From: Lacustribacter sp964460315
Lineage (GTDB): Bacteria > Pseudomonadota > Gammaproteobacteria > Burkholderiales > Burkholderiaceae_A
Reading direction: 5' to 3'
Assembly: GCA_964460315.1 (NCBI GenBank)
Contig: CAYWPQ010000002.1
Location: 1-64,000 of the forward strand
DNA: 64,000 bases
Positions 45,394 to 53,965 of this stretch are shown in pieces (positions within the stretch are counted from its first letter, which is position 1; the number at the start of each line of letters is the position of its first letter). The position numbers and the translations under genes were made by a program. The notes below the pieces were generated by a model. It ran no database searches, had not been told where the DNA came from, and saw nothing but the letters and a program-made list of their open reading frames with translations.

Positions 45394-46275
45394 TTAAGAA
45401 AGTGCGGCCCGCAGCTTCTTCATGGCCTGGCCTTCAATCTGCCGGACCCGTTCTGCGGAAACCCCGAAACGAGTGGCCAGTTCGTGCAGCGTCTCAGTCG
45501 ACTCATCGTCTTCTTTGAGCCAGCGTGCCATGACGATCTCTCGGCTGCGGTCATCAAGGCTTTGTAATGCGCGAAGAAGGCTTTCGGATTGAATGGACTG
45601 GGACTGCTGAGTCTCGACCAGATGAGCGGGGTCGGCGTTGGGCGCTGCAAGATAGGCAATGGGCGCGAAGGACTCTTCCCCGTCATGGATCTGACCTTCA
45701 ATGGCCACATCCCCACCGGACATTCGCTGGTCCATCTCCAGTACATCACTCGATGACACATCCAGCTTCTGGGCAATGACCTTGGCCTGGTCGTCACTGA
45801 CCCCGTCCTCGACACCCAGCGACTGCTTGATCGACCGCAGATTGAAAAAGAGTTTGCGTTGGGCCTTGGTGGTGGCGACTTTAACCAGCTGCCAGTTGCG
45901 CAGAATGTATTCGTGAATCTCCGCCTTGATCCAGAGCATGGCAAACGAGACCAGACGAACGCCCCGGGTGGGGTCAAAGCGTTTGACCGCCTTCATGAGC
46001 CCAATGTTGCCCTCCTGAATCAGGTCGGCCTGGGGCAGTCCATAACCCTTGAACTGCCGCGACACGGAGACCACAAGTCTTAAGTGAGAGAGTACTAACT
46101 CACGGGCTGAATCAAGATCTTGAAGGGTTCGGAATCGCAGGGCAAGTTCTTCCTCACGCTCTTGACTGAGCATGGGGAACTGCTGAACGGCGCGAACATA
46201 GGCGTCCAGGTTGCCGCCGGGCGACAAGGACATGGCCGCGAGCGCGGTATTTGAAGCGAAAGCTTGTGCAGTCAT
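45394..46275 (-). CDS. rpoH: RNA polymerase sigma-32 (heat-shock) factor
   Basis: A 293-residue sigma-70 family factor. Region 2 includes LVLSHLRLVVSVSRQFKGYGLPQADLIQEGNIGLMKAVKRFDPTRGVRLVSFAMLWIKAEI. The RpoH box is VATTKAQRKLFFNLRS, which separates it from RpoD and RpoS, and region 4 is the C-terminal HTH (LHELATRFGVSAERVRQIEGQAMKKLR). ATG 46275 has AGGAGG 7 nt upstream. A CIRCE element lies 53 nt upstream. Confidence 0.96.
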   Translation of the reverse strand: MTAQAFASNTALAAMSLSPGGNLDAYVRAVQQFPMLSQEREEELALRFRTLQDLDSARELVLSHLRLVVSVSRQFKGYGLPQADLIQEGNIGLMKAVKRFDPTRGVRLVSFAMLWIKAEIHEYILRNWQLVKVATTKAQRKLFFNLRSIKQSLGVEDGVSDDQAKVIAQKLDVSSSDVLEMDQRMSGGDVAIEGQIHDGEESFAPIAYLAAPNADPAHLVETQQSQSIQSESLLRALQSLDDRSREIVMARWLKEDDESTETLHELATRFGVSAERVRQIEGQAMKKLRAALS

Positions 46276-46316
46276 GCAAAAACCTCCTATTGGGCAGAGT
46301 CAATCATTTGCCTGCT

Positions 46317-46344
46317 ATAGACCCATTTTAGCACTCACAGTTCC
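46317..46344 (-). promoter_or_regulatory. Possible sigma-E-type promoter of rpoH
   Basis: On the minus strand GGAACTG (46344-46338) and GTCTAT (46322-46317) are 15 nt apart, close to the sigma-E pattern GGAACTT and GTCTAA. The -35 is inside the CIRCE spacer, so HrcA and the sigma factor would compete. This is inference from short motifs only. Confidence 0.4.
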
Positions 46345-46354
46345 AGAGTGCTAA
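46328..46354. promoter_or_regulatory. CIRCE operator (HrcA binding site)
   Basis: TTAGCACTC at 46328-46336, nine bases, then GAGTGCTAA at 46346-46354: a perfect match to the CIRCE consensus. It lies between the divergent rpoH (start 46275) and the decarboxylase (start 46416). HrcA normally represses groES/groEL and dnaK through this element, so it should repress one or both neighbours. Confidence 0.95.
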
Positions 46355-46415
46355 ACCCCGCAATTCGGAGTTTTTGCCCTACTATCGCGCTTCTATTTTG
46401 GGGAAAGGCTGCGCC

Positions 46416-48686
46416 ATGAAGTTCCGGTTTCCAGTGGTGATTATTGACGAGGATTTCCGCTCCGAGAACGTCTCGGGTTTGGGAATTCGCGCCCTGGCTG
46501 ACGCACTCGAAAAGGAGGGTGTGGAGGTGCTGGGCGTAACCAGCTATGGGGATCTCTCTCAGTTCGCGCAGCAGCAAAGCCGGGCTTCGGCCTTTATTTT
46601 GTCGATTGATGACGAGGAATTTGGTTCGGGGTCGAAGGAGGACACCGATGCGGCCTTGAAAAATCTCCGTGCCTTTGTGGGCGAACTGCGCTTTCGCAAT
46701 GCTGAGATTCCCATCTACATTTATGGCGAGACCCGAACCTCAAGGCATATCCCCAATGATGTCCTGCGCGAGCTTCACGGCTTCATTCACATGTTTGAAG
46801 ACACGCCCGAGTTTGTCGCCAGGCACATCCTGCGCGAGGTCAAGTCGTACATGGACTCGCTGGCGCCACCATTTTTTCGTGCGCTGCTCGATTACGCGCA
46901 AGACGGGTCGTATTCCTGGCACTGCCCCGGCCATTCGGGTGGCGTTGCCTTTTTAAAGTCGCCCGTGGGCCAGATGTTCCACCAGTTTTTTGGCGAGAAC
47001 ATGCTGCGCGCGGATGTCTGCAATGCGGTGGATGAGCTGGGTCAGCTGCTTGACCATACCGGCCCCGTGGCGGCCTCCGAGCGCAATGCGGCGCGAATTT
47101 TTAATGCGGACCATTGCTTTTTTGTCACCAATGGCACGTCAACCTCGAACAAGATTGTCTGGCATTCCTCAGTGGCGCCGGGCGACATCGTGGTGGTGGA
47201 CCGCAACTGCCACAAGAGCGTGCTGCACTCGATCATCATGACGGGCGCCATTCCTGTGTTCCTGATGCCCACTCGTAACCATCTCGGCATCATCGGCCCC
47301 ATTCCGCTCAGCGAATTCAAGCCTGAAGCCATTCAGAAGAAGATTGAAGCCAATCCCTTCGCGAAGCAGGCCCTAGCCTCTGGCCAAGCCAAGCCGCGCA
47401 TTCTCACCATTACCCAGAGCACCTATGACGGCGTGCTCTACAACGTGGAGATGATCAAAGACGTCCTGGGAAGCGCCATCGACACCCTGCATTTCGATGA
47501 GGCCTGGATTCCACATGCAGCCTTTCATGACTTCTATCGCGACATGCATGCGATTGGTAAAGACCGTCCTCGCCCGCAGGACCCTCTGGTCTTTTCAACT
47601 CAGTCGACCCACAAGGTTCTTGCTGGCTTGTCGCAGGCTTCGCAGATTCTTGTTCAGGAATCGCAGACCCGAACCCTGGATCGGGACATGTTCAACGAGG
47701 CTTATTTGATGCACACCTCCACGAGCCCGCAGTATTCAATCATTGCATCGCTGGATGTTTCGGCTGCGATGATGGAGCCCCCGGGGGGCACGGCCTTGGT
47801 GGAAGAGTCCATTGTTGAAGCCTTGGATTTCCGTCGCGCCATGCGCAAGGTGGAAGAGGAGTTTGGCGCCACCGACTGGTGGTTTAAGGTCTGGGGCCCG
47901 GAGGACGTGACCTCTGACACCCACGGCATGGCCAATCGGAATGATTGGGACCTGAAGCCCGACGACGACTGGCATGGTTTTGATGGCCTTGAGCCAGGCT
48001 TCAATATTCTCGACCCCATCAAGGCCACCGTGGTCACCCCCGGCCTGAACATCAAGGGCGAATTTGACGCCCGAGGCATTCCTGCATCGATCGTCACCAA
48101 GTACCTGTCGGAGCATGGCGTGATTGTCGAGAAGACCGGCCTCTATTCGTTTTTCATCATGTTCACCATCGGCATCACGAAGGGCCGCTGGAACACCCTT
48201 CTGACTGCGCTTCAGCAGTTCAAGGACGATTACGACAAGAACCAGCCCATGTGGCGCGTTCTTCCTGAATTCTGCGCCAAGCATCCGCGCTACGAACGAG
48301 TTGGATTGGCGGATCTCTGCCAGCAGCTTCATGACATCTACAAGGCCAACAACATCGCGCGCCTGACCACCGAGATGTATCTCTCGAACATGGAACCGGC
48401 GATGAAGCCTGCGGATGCCTTTTCATGCCTTGCTCACCGCAAGACCGAGCGTGTGCCCATTGATGAACTCGAGGGAAGAATCACCACGAGCCTTTTAACG
48501 CCCTATCCGCCCGGCATTCCCTTGCTGATTCCCGGAGAGCGTTTCAACAAAACCATCATCCAGTACCTGCAGTTTGCGCGGCACTTCAATGACCGGTTCC
48601 CAGGGTTTGAAGCGGACATCCATGGGCTGGTGCAGCAGCCCTCGGAAACGGGCGAGATGCAGTACTTCGTGGACTGCGTGGCCTAG
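46416..48686 (+). CDS. Orn/Lys/Arg decarboxylase (fold type I PLP, large form)
   Basis: A 756-residue enzyme with an N-terminal wing domain (MKFRFPVVIIDEDFRSENVSGLGIRALADALEKEGVEVLG), a PLP aspartate-aminotransferase domain and a C-terminal domain. The PLP lysine is in STHKVLAGLSQASQIL (about residue 400), and HFDEAW holds the cofactor aspartate. Substrate (arginine, lysine or ornithine) is not decided by these motifs. GGAAAGG lies before ATG 46416. The upstream CIRCE suggests a link to heat or proteostasis stress. It overlaps ftsY stop-to-stop by 4 nt. Confidence 0.93.
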   Translation: MKFRFPVVIIDEDFRSENVSGLGIRALADALEKEGVEVLGVTSYGDLSQFAQQQSRASAFILSIDDEEFGSGSKEDTDAALKNLRAFVGELRFRNAEIPIYIYGETRTSRHIPNDVLRELHGFIHMFEDTPEFVARHILREVKSYMDSLAPPFFRALLDYAQDGSYSWHCPGHSGGVAFLKSPVGQMFHQFFGENMLRADVCNAVDELGQLLDHTGPVAASERNAARIFNADHCFFVTNGTSTSNKIVWHSSVAPGDIVVVDRNCHKSVLHSIIMTGAIPVFLMPTRNHLGIIGPIPLSEFKPEAIQKKIEANPFAKQALASGQAKPRILTITQSTYDGVLYNVEMIKDVLGSAIDTLHFDEAWIPHAAFHDFYRDMHAIGKDRPRPQDPLVFSTQSTHKVLAGLSQASQILVQESQTRTLDRDMFNEAYLMHTSTSPQYSIIASLDVSAAMMEPPGGTALVEESIVEALDFRRAMRKVEEEFGATDWWFKVWGPEDVTSDTHGMANRNDWDLKPDDDWHGFDGLEPGFNILDPIKATVVTPGLNIKGEFDARGIPASIVTKYLSEHGVIVEKTGLYSFFIMFTIGITKGRWNTLLTALQQFKDDYDKNQPMWRVLPEFCAKHPRYERVGLADLCQQLHDIYKANNIARLTTEMYLSNMEPAMKPADAFSCLAHRKTERVPIDELEGRITTSLLTPYPPGIPLLIPGERFNKTIIQYLQFARHFNDRFPGFEADIHGLVQQPSETGEMQYFVDCVA

Positions 48687-49675
48687 ATATCGCCGACAAG
48701 CGCCGAGGCGAAAGCCTTGGCATCAAAGGGCTGGAGGTCCTCAATGGCCTCGCCCACGCCGATGTAGTGCACGGGGATGGGCCGTGCCTGTGCGATAGCC
48801 AGAAGCACACCACCTTTGGCCGTGCCATCAAGCTTGGTCACCACCAGACCGGTCAGTCCCAGGGCGTCATCAAAGGCCTTCACTTGGGCAATCGCGTTTT
48901 GCCCTGTGCCTCCGTCAATGACCAGCCAGGTTTCATGGGGGGCATCGGGCATGGCCTTTCCCATCACACGCTTCACTTTTTTCAGTTCATCCATCAGGTG
49001 AAGCTGGGTGGGCAGTCTGCCGGCGGTGTCGATCAGCACCACATCGACGCCACGAGCCTTGCCTGCGCTGACCGCATCAAAAGCAACCGCTGCAGGGTCG
49101 CCCTGGCTTTGCGAGATCACATCCACGCCGTTGCGTTCACCCCAGACCATGAGCTGCTCGCGAGCGGCTGCCCTGAAGGTGTCGCCGGCCGCAAGCAGAA
49201 CACGCTTTCCCTGCTGCTTCCAGTTGTTGGCGAGCTTGCCAATCGAAGTTGTCTTGCCCGCACCATTCACACCCGCCACCATCACCACGGTGGTGGACGG
49301 CGATGACTGCGTGTCGATGGCCTTTGGCGTGAGAGGCATCAATGCCTTTTCAAGGCAATCGGCAACGGCCGACTGCAGTTCCTCAGGCGCACTGTCGTTG
49401 GTGAGTCGTCGGGCTTTGATCTCGGCCCGCACAGATTCCAGCAAGGCGGCTGTCGCCTGGGTGCCCACGTCGGCGGTGAGCAGGGCGGTTTCAACATCGT
49501 CGAACCAGGCGTCATCCAGGCGCCTTCCTGAAAAGAGCGCGCCAAGCTGGGCCCGAGTCTTGGTGAGGCCTTCTTTCAGGCGAGTGATCTTTAGCCGATC
49601 AAGGGCTCGGCCCAGCCCCAGGAAACCAATCATTGATTTTGTGGTCTGCTTACGGGTTGAATACAAGTTCGTCAT
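48683..49675 (-). CDS. ftsY: Signal recognition particle receptor FtsY
   Basis: A 330-residue SRP GTPase receptor. The N domain (LKITRLKEGLTKTRAQLGALFSGRRLDDAWFDDVETALLTADVG) is followed by the G domain: P-loop AGVNGAGKTTSIGKLA, DTAGRLPTQLHLMDEL and TKLDGTAKGG. The acidic N-terminal A domain of E. coli FtsY is lacking. Starts at 49675 (MTNLYSTRK) or 49633 (MIGFLG) are both possible; neither has a strong ribosome site. Divergent from the M16 peptidase genes. Confidence 0.94.
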   Translation of the reverse strand: MTNLYSTRKQTTKSMIGFLGLGRALDRLKITRLKEGLTKTRAQLGALFSGRRLDDAWFDDVETALLTADVGTQATAALLESVRAEIKARRLTNDSAPEELQSAVADCLEKALMPLTPKAIDTQSSPSTTVVMVAGVNGAGKTTSIGKLANNWKQQGKRVLLAAGDTFRAAAREQLMVWGERNGVDVISQSQGDPAAVAFDAVSAGKARGVDVVLIDTAGRLPTQLHLMDELKKVKRVMGKAMPDAPHETWLVIDGGTGQNAIAQVKAFDDALGLTGLVVTKLDGTAKGGVLLAIAQARPIPVHYIGVGEAIEDLQPFDAKAFASALVGDI

Positions 49676-49765
49676 CTCGCAGGCGCGCTCGCGAATGTCT
49701 CGGGTGCGCTTTGGTCGGATGATCTCGTTTGATCTTATCCCGAAAAGGAAAGGCTGATTCTTCTC

Positions 49766-51184
49766 ATGCTGAAAAAGCATCGTCATCTCTGGCTTGCGGC
49801 TTGCCTCACAGCCTTGGGGTTTTCGTGGTCTGTGTCAGCCGCCTGGGCAAGCGCCGCAAAACCCACGCTCGATCGAACGCTGCCCAATGGCATGCGGGTT
49901 CTGGTCTATGAAAATCCACGGGCACCCACGGCCTTGCACATGGTCTGGGTTCGGGCGGGGTCGATTGACGAAACCAATGGCCGCACGGGGCTTGCGCATG
50001 TTCTTGAACACATGATGTTCAAAGGAACTCAAAGCCTTGCGCCGGGCGAGTTCAGCCGGCGGGTTGCTGCCCTTGGAGGCCGCGAGAATGCATTCACGGC
50101 CAAGGACTACACCGGTTATTTTCAGCAGGTTCATAAAGACGCACTTCAAGAGGTGATGCGACTCGAGGCCGACCGGCAACGATTCCTTGTGTTCAATCAA
50201 GACGAGTTCGACAAAGAAATTCAAGTGGTGATGGAGGAGCGCAGACTTCGAACCGACGACAACCCTTCAAGTCTGGCCTACGAGACCCTCATGGCTCAGG
50301 CTTTTCATGCCAATCCAGTGCGCAATCCCATCATTGGATGGATGAACGATCTTGAAAACCTCACGCTGGATGACGTCAAGCATTGGTACGCCACGTGGTA
50401 TGCCCCCAACAATTTGATTCTTGTGGTGGCGGGTGATGTAAAGTCCGATCAGGTCTGGAAGTGGGCGCAAGAGCTCTATGGCCCTATGGAATCCAGAACA
50501 CTGCCGGCACGAAAGCCGCAGCTCGAACCCCAACAGAACGGAACCCGACGTGTGGCCTTGCGCGCGCCCGCGAAAAATCCGTTCTTGATGATGGCTTACA
50601 AGTCGCCCGTGCTCAACGAGTCGCTGGGTCCTTTAAGCCTGCAATCCGAGCAGGCGCGTGATCTCGTGGCGCTTGATGTCCTTGGCACCCTTCTTGATGA
50701 CCCAGGCACGGGAAGGCTCACCAAGCGTCTCGTGCGTGAGGAGCGCAGTGCAATCTCCGTGAGCGCAGGGGCCACCGGCATTAGTCGAGGGCCCGGCTTG
50801 TTTTATATCGATGTCACGCCTTCGGAAGGGGTGACGCTTGGCGCTCTCGAGGCGAAGATTAAAGAAGAGATTGCTCGAATTGCGAAAGACGGAGTGGAGG
50901 AGCGCGAGCTTGCGCGAGTGAAACGTCAGGCCAAAGCCAGCCAGGTCTTTCGTCAGGACTCCACCTTTTCCCTGGCGATGGAGGCCGCGCGACTCTTGCT
51001 GGCCAATCGAAGCCTCAATGATTCAGAAGATTGGCTGAAACTTCTTGATGACATTCGTAGCGAAGACCTTCAGCGGGTGGCGGGACGCTATTTTTTAGAC
51101 ACCCAGCTGACCGCACTTGAGTTCGAACCTCTGCCACTGTCACAGGCCGCGCCCCGGTCCGCGCCTCCCGGCCTTCGCCACTAG
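49766..51184 (+). CDS. M16 family zinc peptidase, active subunit
   Basis: A 472-residue secreted peptidase with signal peptide LWLAACLTALGFSWSVSAAWA. The inverted zinc motif HVLEH is followed about 75 residues later by the EIQVVMEERRLRTDDNP ligand segment. A C-terminal M16_C domain completes the fold. It is paired with the non-catalytic subunit gene that follows after 36 nt. Such heterodimers degrade peptides in the periplasm; the substrate is unknown. Confidence 0.93.
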   Translation: MLKKHRHLWLAACLTALGFSWSVSAAWASAAKPTLDRTLPNGMRVLVYENPRAPTALHMVWVRAGSIDETNGRTGLAHVLEHMMFKGTQSLAPGEFSRRVAALGGRENAFTAKDYTGYFQQVHKDALQEVMRLEADRQRFLVFNQDEFDKEIQVVMEERRLRTDDNPSSLAYETLMAQAFHANPVRNPIIGWMNDLENLTLDDVKHWYATWYAPNNLILVVAGDVKSDQVWKWAQELYGPMESRTLPARKPQLEPQQNGTRRVALRAPAKNPFLMMAYKSPVLNESLGPLSLQSEQARDLVALDVLGTLLDDPGTGRLTKRLVREERSAISVSAGATGISRGPGLFYIDVTPSEGVTLGALEAKIKEEIARIAKDGVEERELARVKRQAKASQVFRQDSTFSLAMEAARLLLANRSLNDSEDWLKLLDDIRSEDLQRVAGRYFLDTQLTALEFEPLPLSQAAPRSAPPGLRH

Positions 51185-51220
51185 CCAATCCCAACCCTTT
51201 GATTCATTGGTGACCTTATC

Positions 51221-52564
51221 TTGATATCCACTGCTCGACGTTTTTTTCTGATGATCGTGTTTGGCCCCATGGCGATGGCGCACGCCAACGTCGTCGAATG
51301 GACAACGGCCTATGGCACACGTGTTGTGTTCGTATCTGCACCCGAGATCCCGATGGTGGATGTCGCGGTCGACATCGATGCGGGCAGCCGCTGGGACCCC
51401 CCAGCCCAGTCGGGCCTCGCGTCTCTGACCCTTGGCATGCTCTCCAAGGGGCTTCGGGCAGCGGATGGACAGCCCGCAATGACCGAGACCGAGGTGAGTG
51501 AAGCTTTCGCGGAGCTGGCTGTTCAGCGAGCGGGAGGCACATCGCTTGACCGTGCCAGCCTGAGCCTGCGCATGTTGAATGACACGGACATTCAAGAGCG
51601 TGCAGCCTTGCTTGGCTCGCGCCTGCTGCATCATCCCCAGTTTGACCCGGCGATTCTCGATCGAGAAAAAGCGCGCACCATTGCAGCCATCGAAGAATCC
51701 ATGACCCAGCCGCAGTCCATCGCCACTCGTGCGCTGTGGCGGTCCATTTACCCTTCACACCCCTACGGTCAGTCGGCCACGCCGGAGTCCATCCGCTCAA
51801 TCTCGGCGCAGTCACTCACGGAATTTCATCGTGACTATTGGAAGCCCAATCGCATGAGGGTCACGATTGTCGGTGCATTGACCGAGGCCCAGGCTCGTCA
51901 GCTGGTGGACCGAATGTTTGTCTACGCAGCCAAGACGCAAGCCAGTCCAGTTTCAGCCATGTCCCAGCGCGGTGACTGGTCGACGAAAACTTCGGCCACG
52001 CGTCAATCGATCGCACACCCCGCCAGCCAGAGCCATGTCTGGCTGGGCCTGCCCGGCATCGCTCGAGACGACCCTGATTTTTTTGCAATGACTGTTGGCA
52101 ATTACATTCTTGGCGGCGGTGGTTTTGTTGCAAGGCTTACCGAAGAAATTCGTGAAAAGCGCGGGCTTTCTTACAGCGTGTTTAGCGCCTTTCAGCCGCT
52201 TGCTCAGCCAGGCCCTTTTTTGATCGGCCTTCAGACCCAACGTGCCAAAGCACCTGAGGCCTTAGAAGTGGTGCGGGCGACGGTTAAACGCTTTCTGAAA
52301 GACGGTCCAACAGCGGAGGAGATCAAGGCTGCCCAACAGAACCTTGTTGGCGGCTTTGCCTTGCGCGTGGACAGCAATCGAAAGCTGCTGGACAACTATG
52401 CACAGATGAATTTCTACGACATGCCTTTGGATTATCTTCAGACCTGGTCATCCAAGATTGCTGCTGTGACAGCAGACGATGTCCGCCGAGTGATGACCCG
52501 AGTGCTGCAACCGGAGCAGATGTCGGTGGTGGTGGTGGCGGGGCCGGAGGGATTTCAGCCCTAA
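51221..52564 (+). CDS. M16 family peptidase-like protein, non-catalytic subunit
   Basis: A 447-residue paralogue with a short signal peptide (RRFFLMIVFGPMAMAHA). At the position of HxxEH it has GLASLTLGML, so zinc cannot be bound; the conserved EEIREKRGLSYSVFSAFQP and the two M16 repeats remain. Adjacent catalytic and inactive M16 genes form heterodimers. Start TTG 51221; ATG 51251 is an alternative that would cut the signal peptide. It ends in a TAATG overlap with rsmD. Confidence 0.9.
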   Translation: MISTARRFFLMIVFGPMAMAHANVVEWTTAYGTRVVFVSAPEIPMVDVAVDIDAGSRWDPPAQSGLASLTLGMLSKGLRAADGQPAMTETEVSEAFAELAVQRAGGTSLDRASLSLRMLNDTDIQERAALLGSRLLHHPQFDPAILDREKARTIAAIEESMTQPQSIATRALWRSIYPSHPYGQSATPESIRSISAQSLTEFHRDYWKPNRMRVTIVGALTEAQARQLVDRMFVYAAKTQASPVSAMSQRGDWSTKTSATRQSIAHPASQSHVWLGLPGIARDDPDFFAMTVGNYILGGGGFVARLTEEIREKRGLSYSVFSAFQPLAQPGPFLIGLQTQRAKAPEALEVVRATVKRFLKDGPTAEEIKAAQQNLVGGFALRVDSNRKLLDNYAQMNFYDMPLDYLQTWSSKIAAVTADDVRRVMTRVLQPEQMSVVVVAGPEGFQP

Positions 52565-53160
52565 TGGGACAGCTTCGGATCATTGGTGGTCAGTGGAAGC
52601 GAACCCCAATACCCGTGCATGACCATCCGGGTCTTCGGCCCACGCCGGACCGAGTCCGCGAGACGCTGTTCAACTGGCTTGGCCAGAGCATTCCGGGGTG
52701 GACATGCCTTGATCTCTTCGCCGGTGCAGGAAGTCTTGGATTGGAGGCCGCCTCGCGGGGCGCTGCTTCGGTGCTGATGATCGAGCCCGACCCGAAAGCC
52801 TGCGCAGCCATTCGAGCGATGGTTGAAAAACTCGGTGCTCACGACCAAATCGGCGTGATCCAAGGCAGGGCCGAGACGGCTATTCCTCGCCACGCTCGGT
52901 TCGACCTGATCTTTCTTGATCCGCCTTTTGGCCAGGGAATGGTGGACAAAATCCTGCCGCTTGCGTTGCAGCATCTGGTTCCAGGCGGCTTGATATACAT
53001 TGAAACGGACCAGGAATTAACCTTGTCGTGGGCTCAGGAACACCATCTTGAACGTCTTCGCGCAGACAAGGCCGGCATGGTTCATTATCATCTCCTTCAA
53101 TCGCCCAATGCGAGAGAGGGAGTCCACGATGTTGAGAGCTGTCTACCCAGGAACCTTTGA
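52564..53160 (+). CDS. rsmD: 16S rRNA (guanine(966)-N2)-methyltransferase
   Basis: A 198-residue methyltransferase. N-terminal RIIGGQWKRTPI and RPTPDRVRETLFNWL are diagnostic, the SAM motif is LDLFAGAGSLGLEAASRGA and the catalytic motif LDPPF. It overlaps coaD by 32 nt and is coupled to the M16 pair by overlap at its start. Confidence 0.94.
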   Translation: MGQLRIIGGQWKRTPIPVHDHPGLRPTPDRVRETLFNWLGQSIPGWTCLDLFAGAGSLGLEAASRGAASVLMIEPDPKACAAIRAMVEKLGAHDQIGVIQGRAETAIPRHARFDLIFLDPPFGQGMVDKILPLALQHLVPGGLIYIETDQELTLSWAQEHHLERLRADKAGMVHYHLLQSPNAREGVHDVESCLPRNL

Positions 53161-53620
53161 TCCCATGACCCGAGGTCATGAGGACCTCGTTCGTCGCGCC
53201 AGCAAGCTGTTCGACCGGGTGATCGTCGGTGTTGCCGACAGCCGATCCAAAAAGCCTTTTTTCTCCATGGATGAGCGGGTTCAGATTGCTCAAGAGGTTC
53301 TTGGCCACTATCCCAATGTCGAGGTATGCGGCTTTACGGGGCTTTTGAAGGATTTCGTTCGAAAGCATGACGCCAAGGTGATCATTCGCGGCCTGCGGGC
53401 CGTGTCCGATTTCGAGTACGAATTTCAGATGGCCGGCATGAACCGGTACCTGCTGCCCGATGTCGAGACCCTCTTCCTCACCCCGTCAGACCAGTACCAG
53501 TTCATCTCCGGGACGATCGTTCGCGAGATTGCCCAGCTTGGCGGCGATGTCAGTAAGTTCGTCTTCCCTTCCGTCGAGGCCTGGCTTGCCAAGCGCATTC
53601 CTGCGGCGCCTGCAGCCTAG
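53129..53620 (+). CDS. coaD: Phosphopantetheine adenylyltransferase
   Basis: A 163-residue enzyme of coenzyme A synthesis. The T/HxGH motif is in YPGTFDPMTRGHEDLV, and IRGLRAVSDFEYEFQMAGMN and FISGTIVREIAQLGGDVSKFV are diagnostic. ATG 53129 has GAGAGAGGGAG upstream and lies inside rsmD. The rsmD-coaD pair is conserved. Confidence 0.96.
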   Translation: MLRAVYPGTFDPMTRGHEDLVRRASKLFDRVIVGVADSRSKKPFFSMDERVQIAQEVLGHYPNVEVCGFTGLLKDFVRKHDAKVIIRGLRAVSDFEYEFQMAGMNRYLLPDVETLFLTPSDQYQFISGTIVREIAQLGGDVSKFVFPSVEAWLAKRIPAAPAA

Positions 53621-53659
53621 CCCGAGATCTTCTCCGGATCTCTCTCGAGCTCACCGTCC

Positions 53660-53935
53660 ATGGCCCTTTTCATCACTGACCAATGCATCAACTGTGATGT
53701 CTGTGAGCCCGTCTGTCCGAATGATGCGATCAGCATGGGCCAGGAAATTTATGAGATCGCCCCCGAGCGCTGCACCGAGTGTGTGGGGCATTTTGATGAG
53801 CCTCAGTGTCAGGTGGTCTGTCCGGTGGCCTGCATTGAGGTGAGCCCGGACTGGATCGAGACGCGCGACCAGCTCATGGTCAAGGTTCAGGCGCTTGGAA
53901 CCCTGCCCGCGCCGCAAGAGGATAAAGCGCGATAA
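53660..53935 (+). CDS. YfhL family 2[4Fe-4S] ferredoxin
   Basis: A 91-residue ferredoxin. The first cluster motif is C9-x2-C12-x2-C15-x3-C19-P; the second is C-x2-C-x8-C-x3-C-P (CTECVGHFDEPQCQVVCP), the expanded spacing typical of YfhL. It follows coaD by 39 nt. The donor/acceptor is not known. Confidence 0.92.
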   Translation: MALFITDQCINCDVCEPVCPNDAISMGQEIYEIAPERCTECVGHFDEPQCQVVCPVACIEVSPDWIETRDQLMVKVQALGTLPAPQEDKAR

Positions 53936-53965
53936 TAGGCGCTTAGTCTTTTTCGAGAACTCTTC

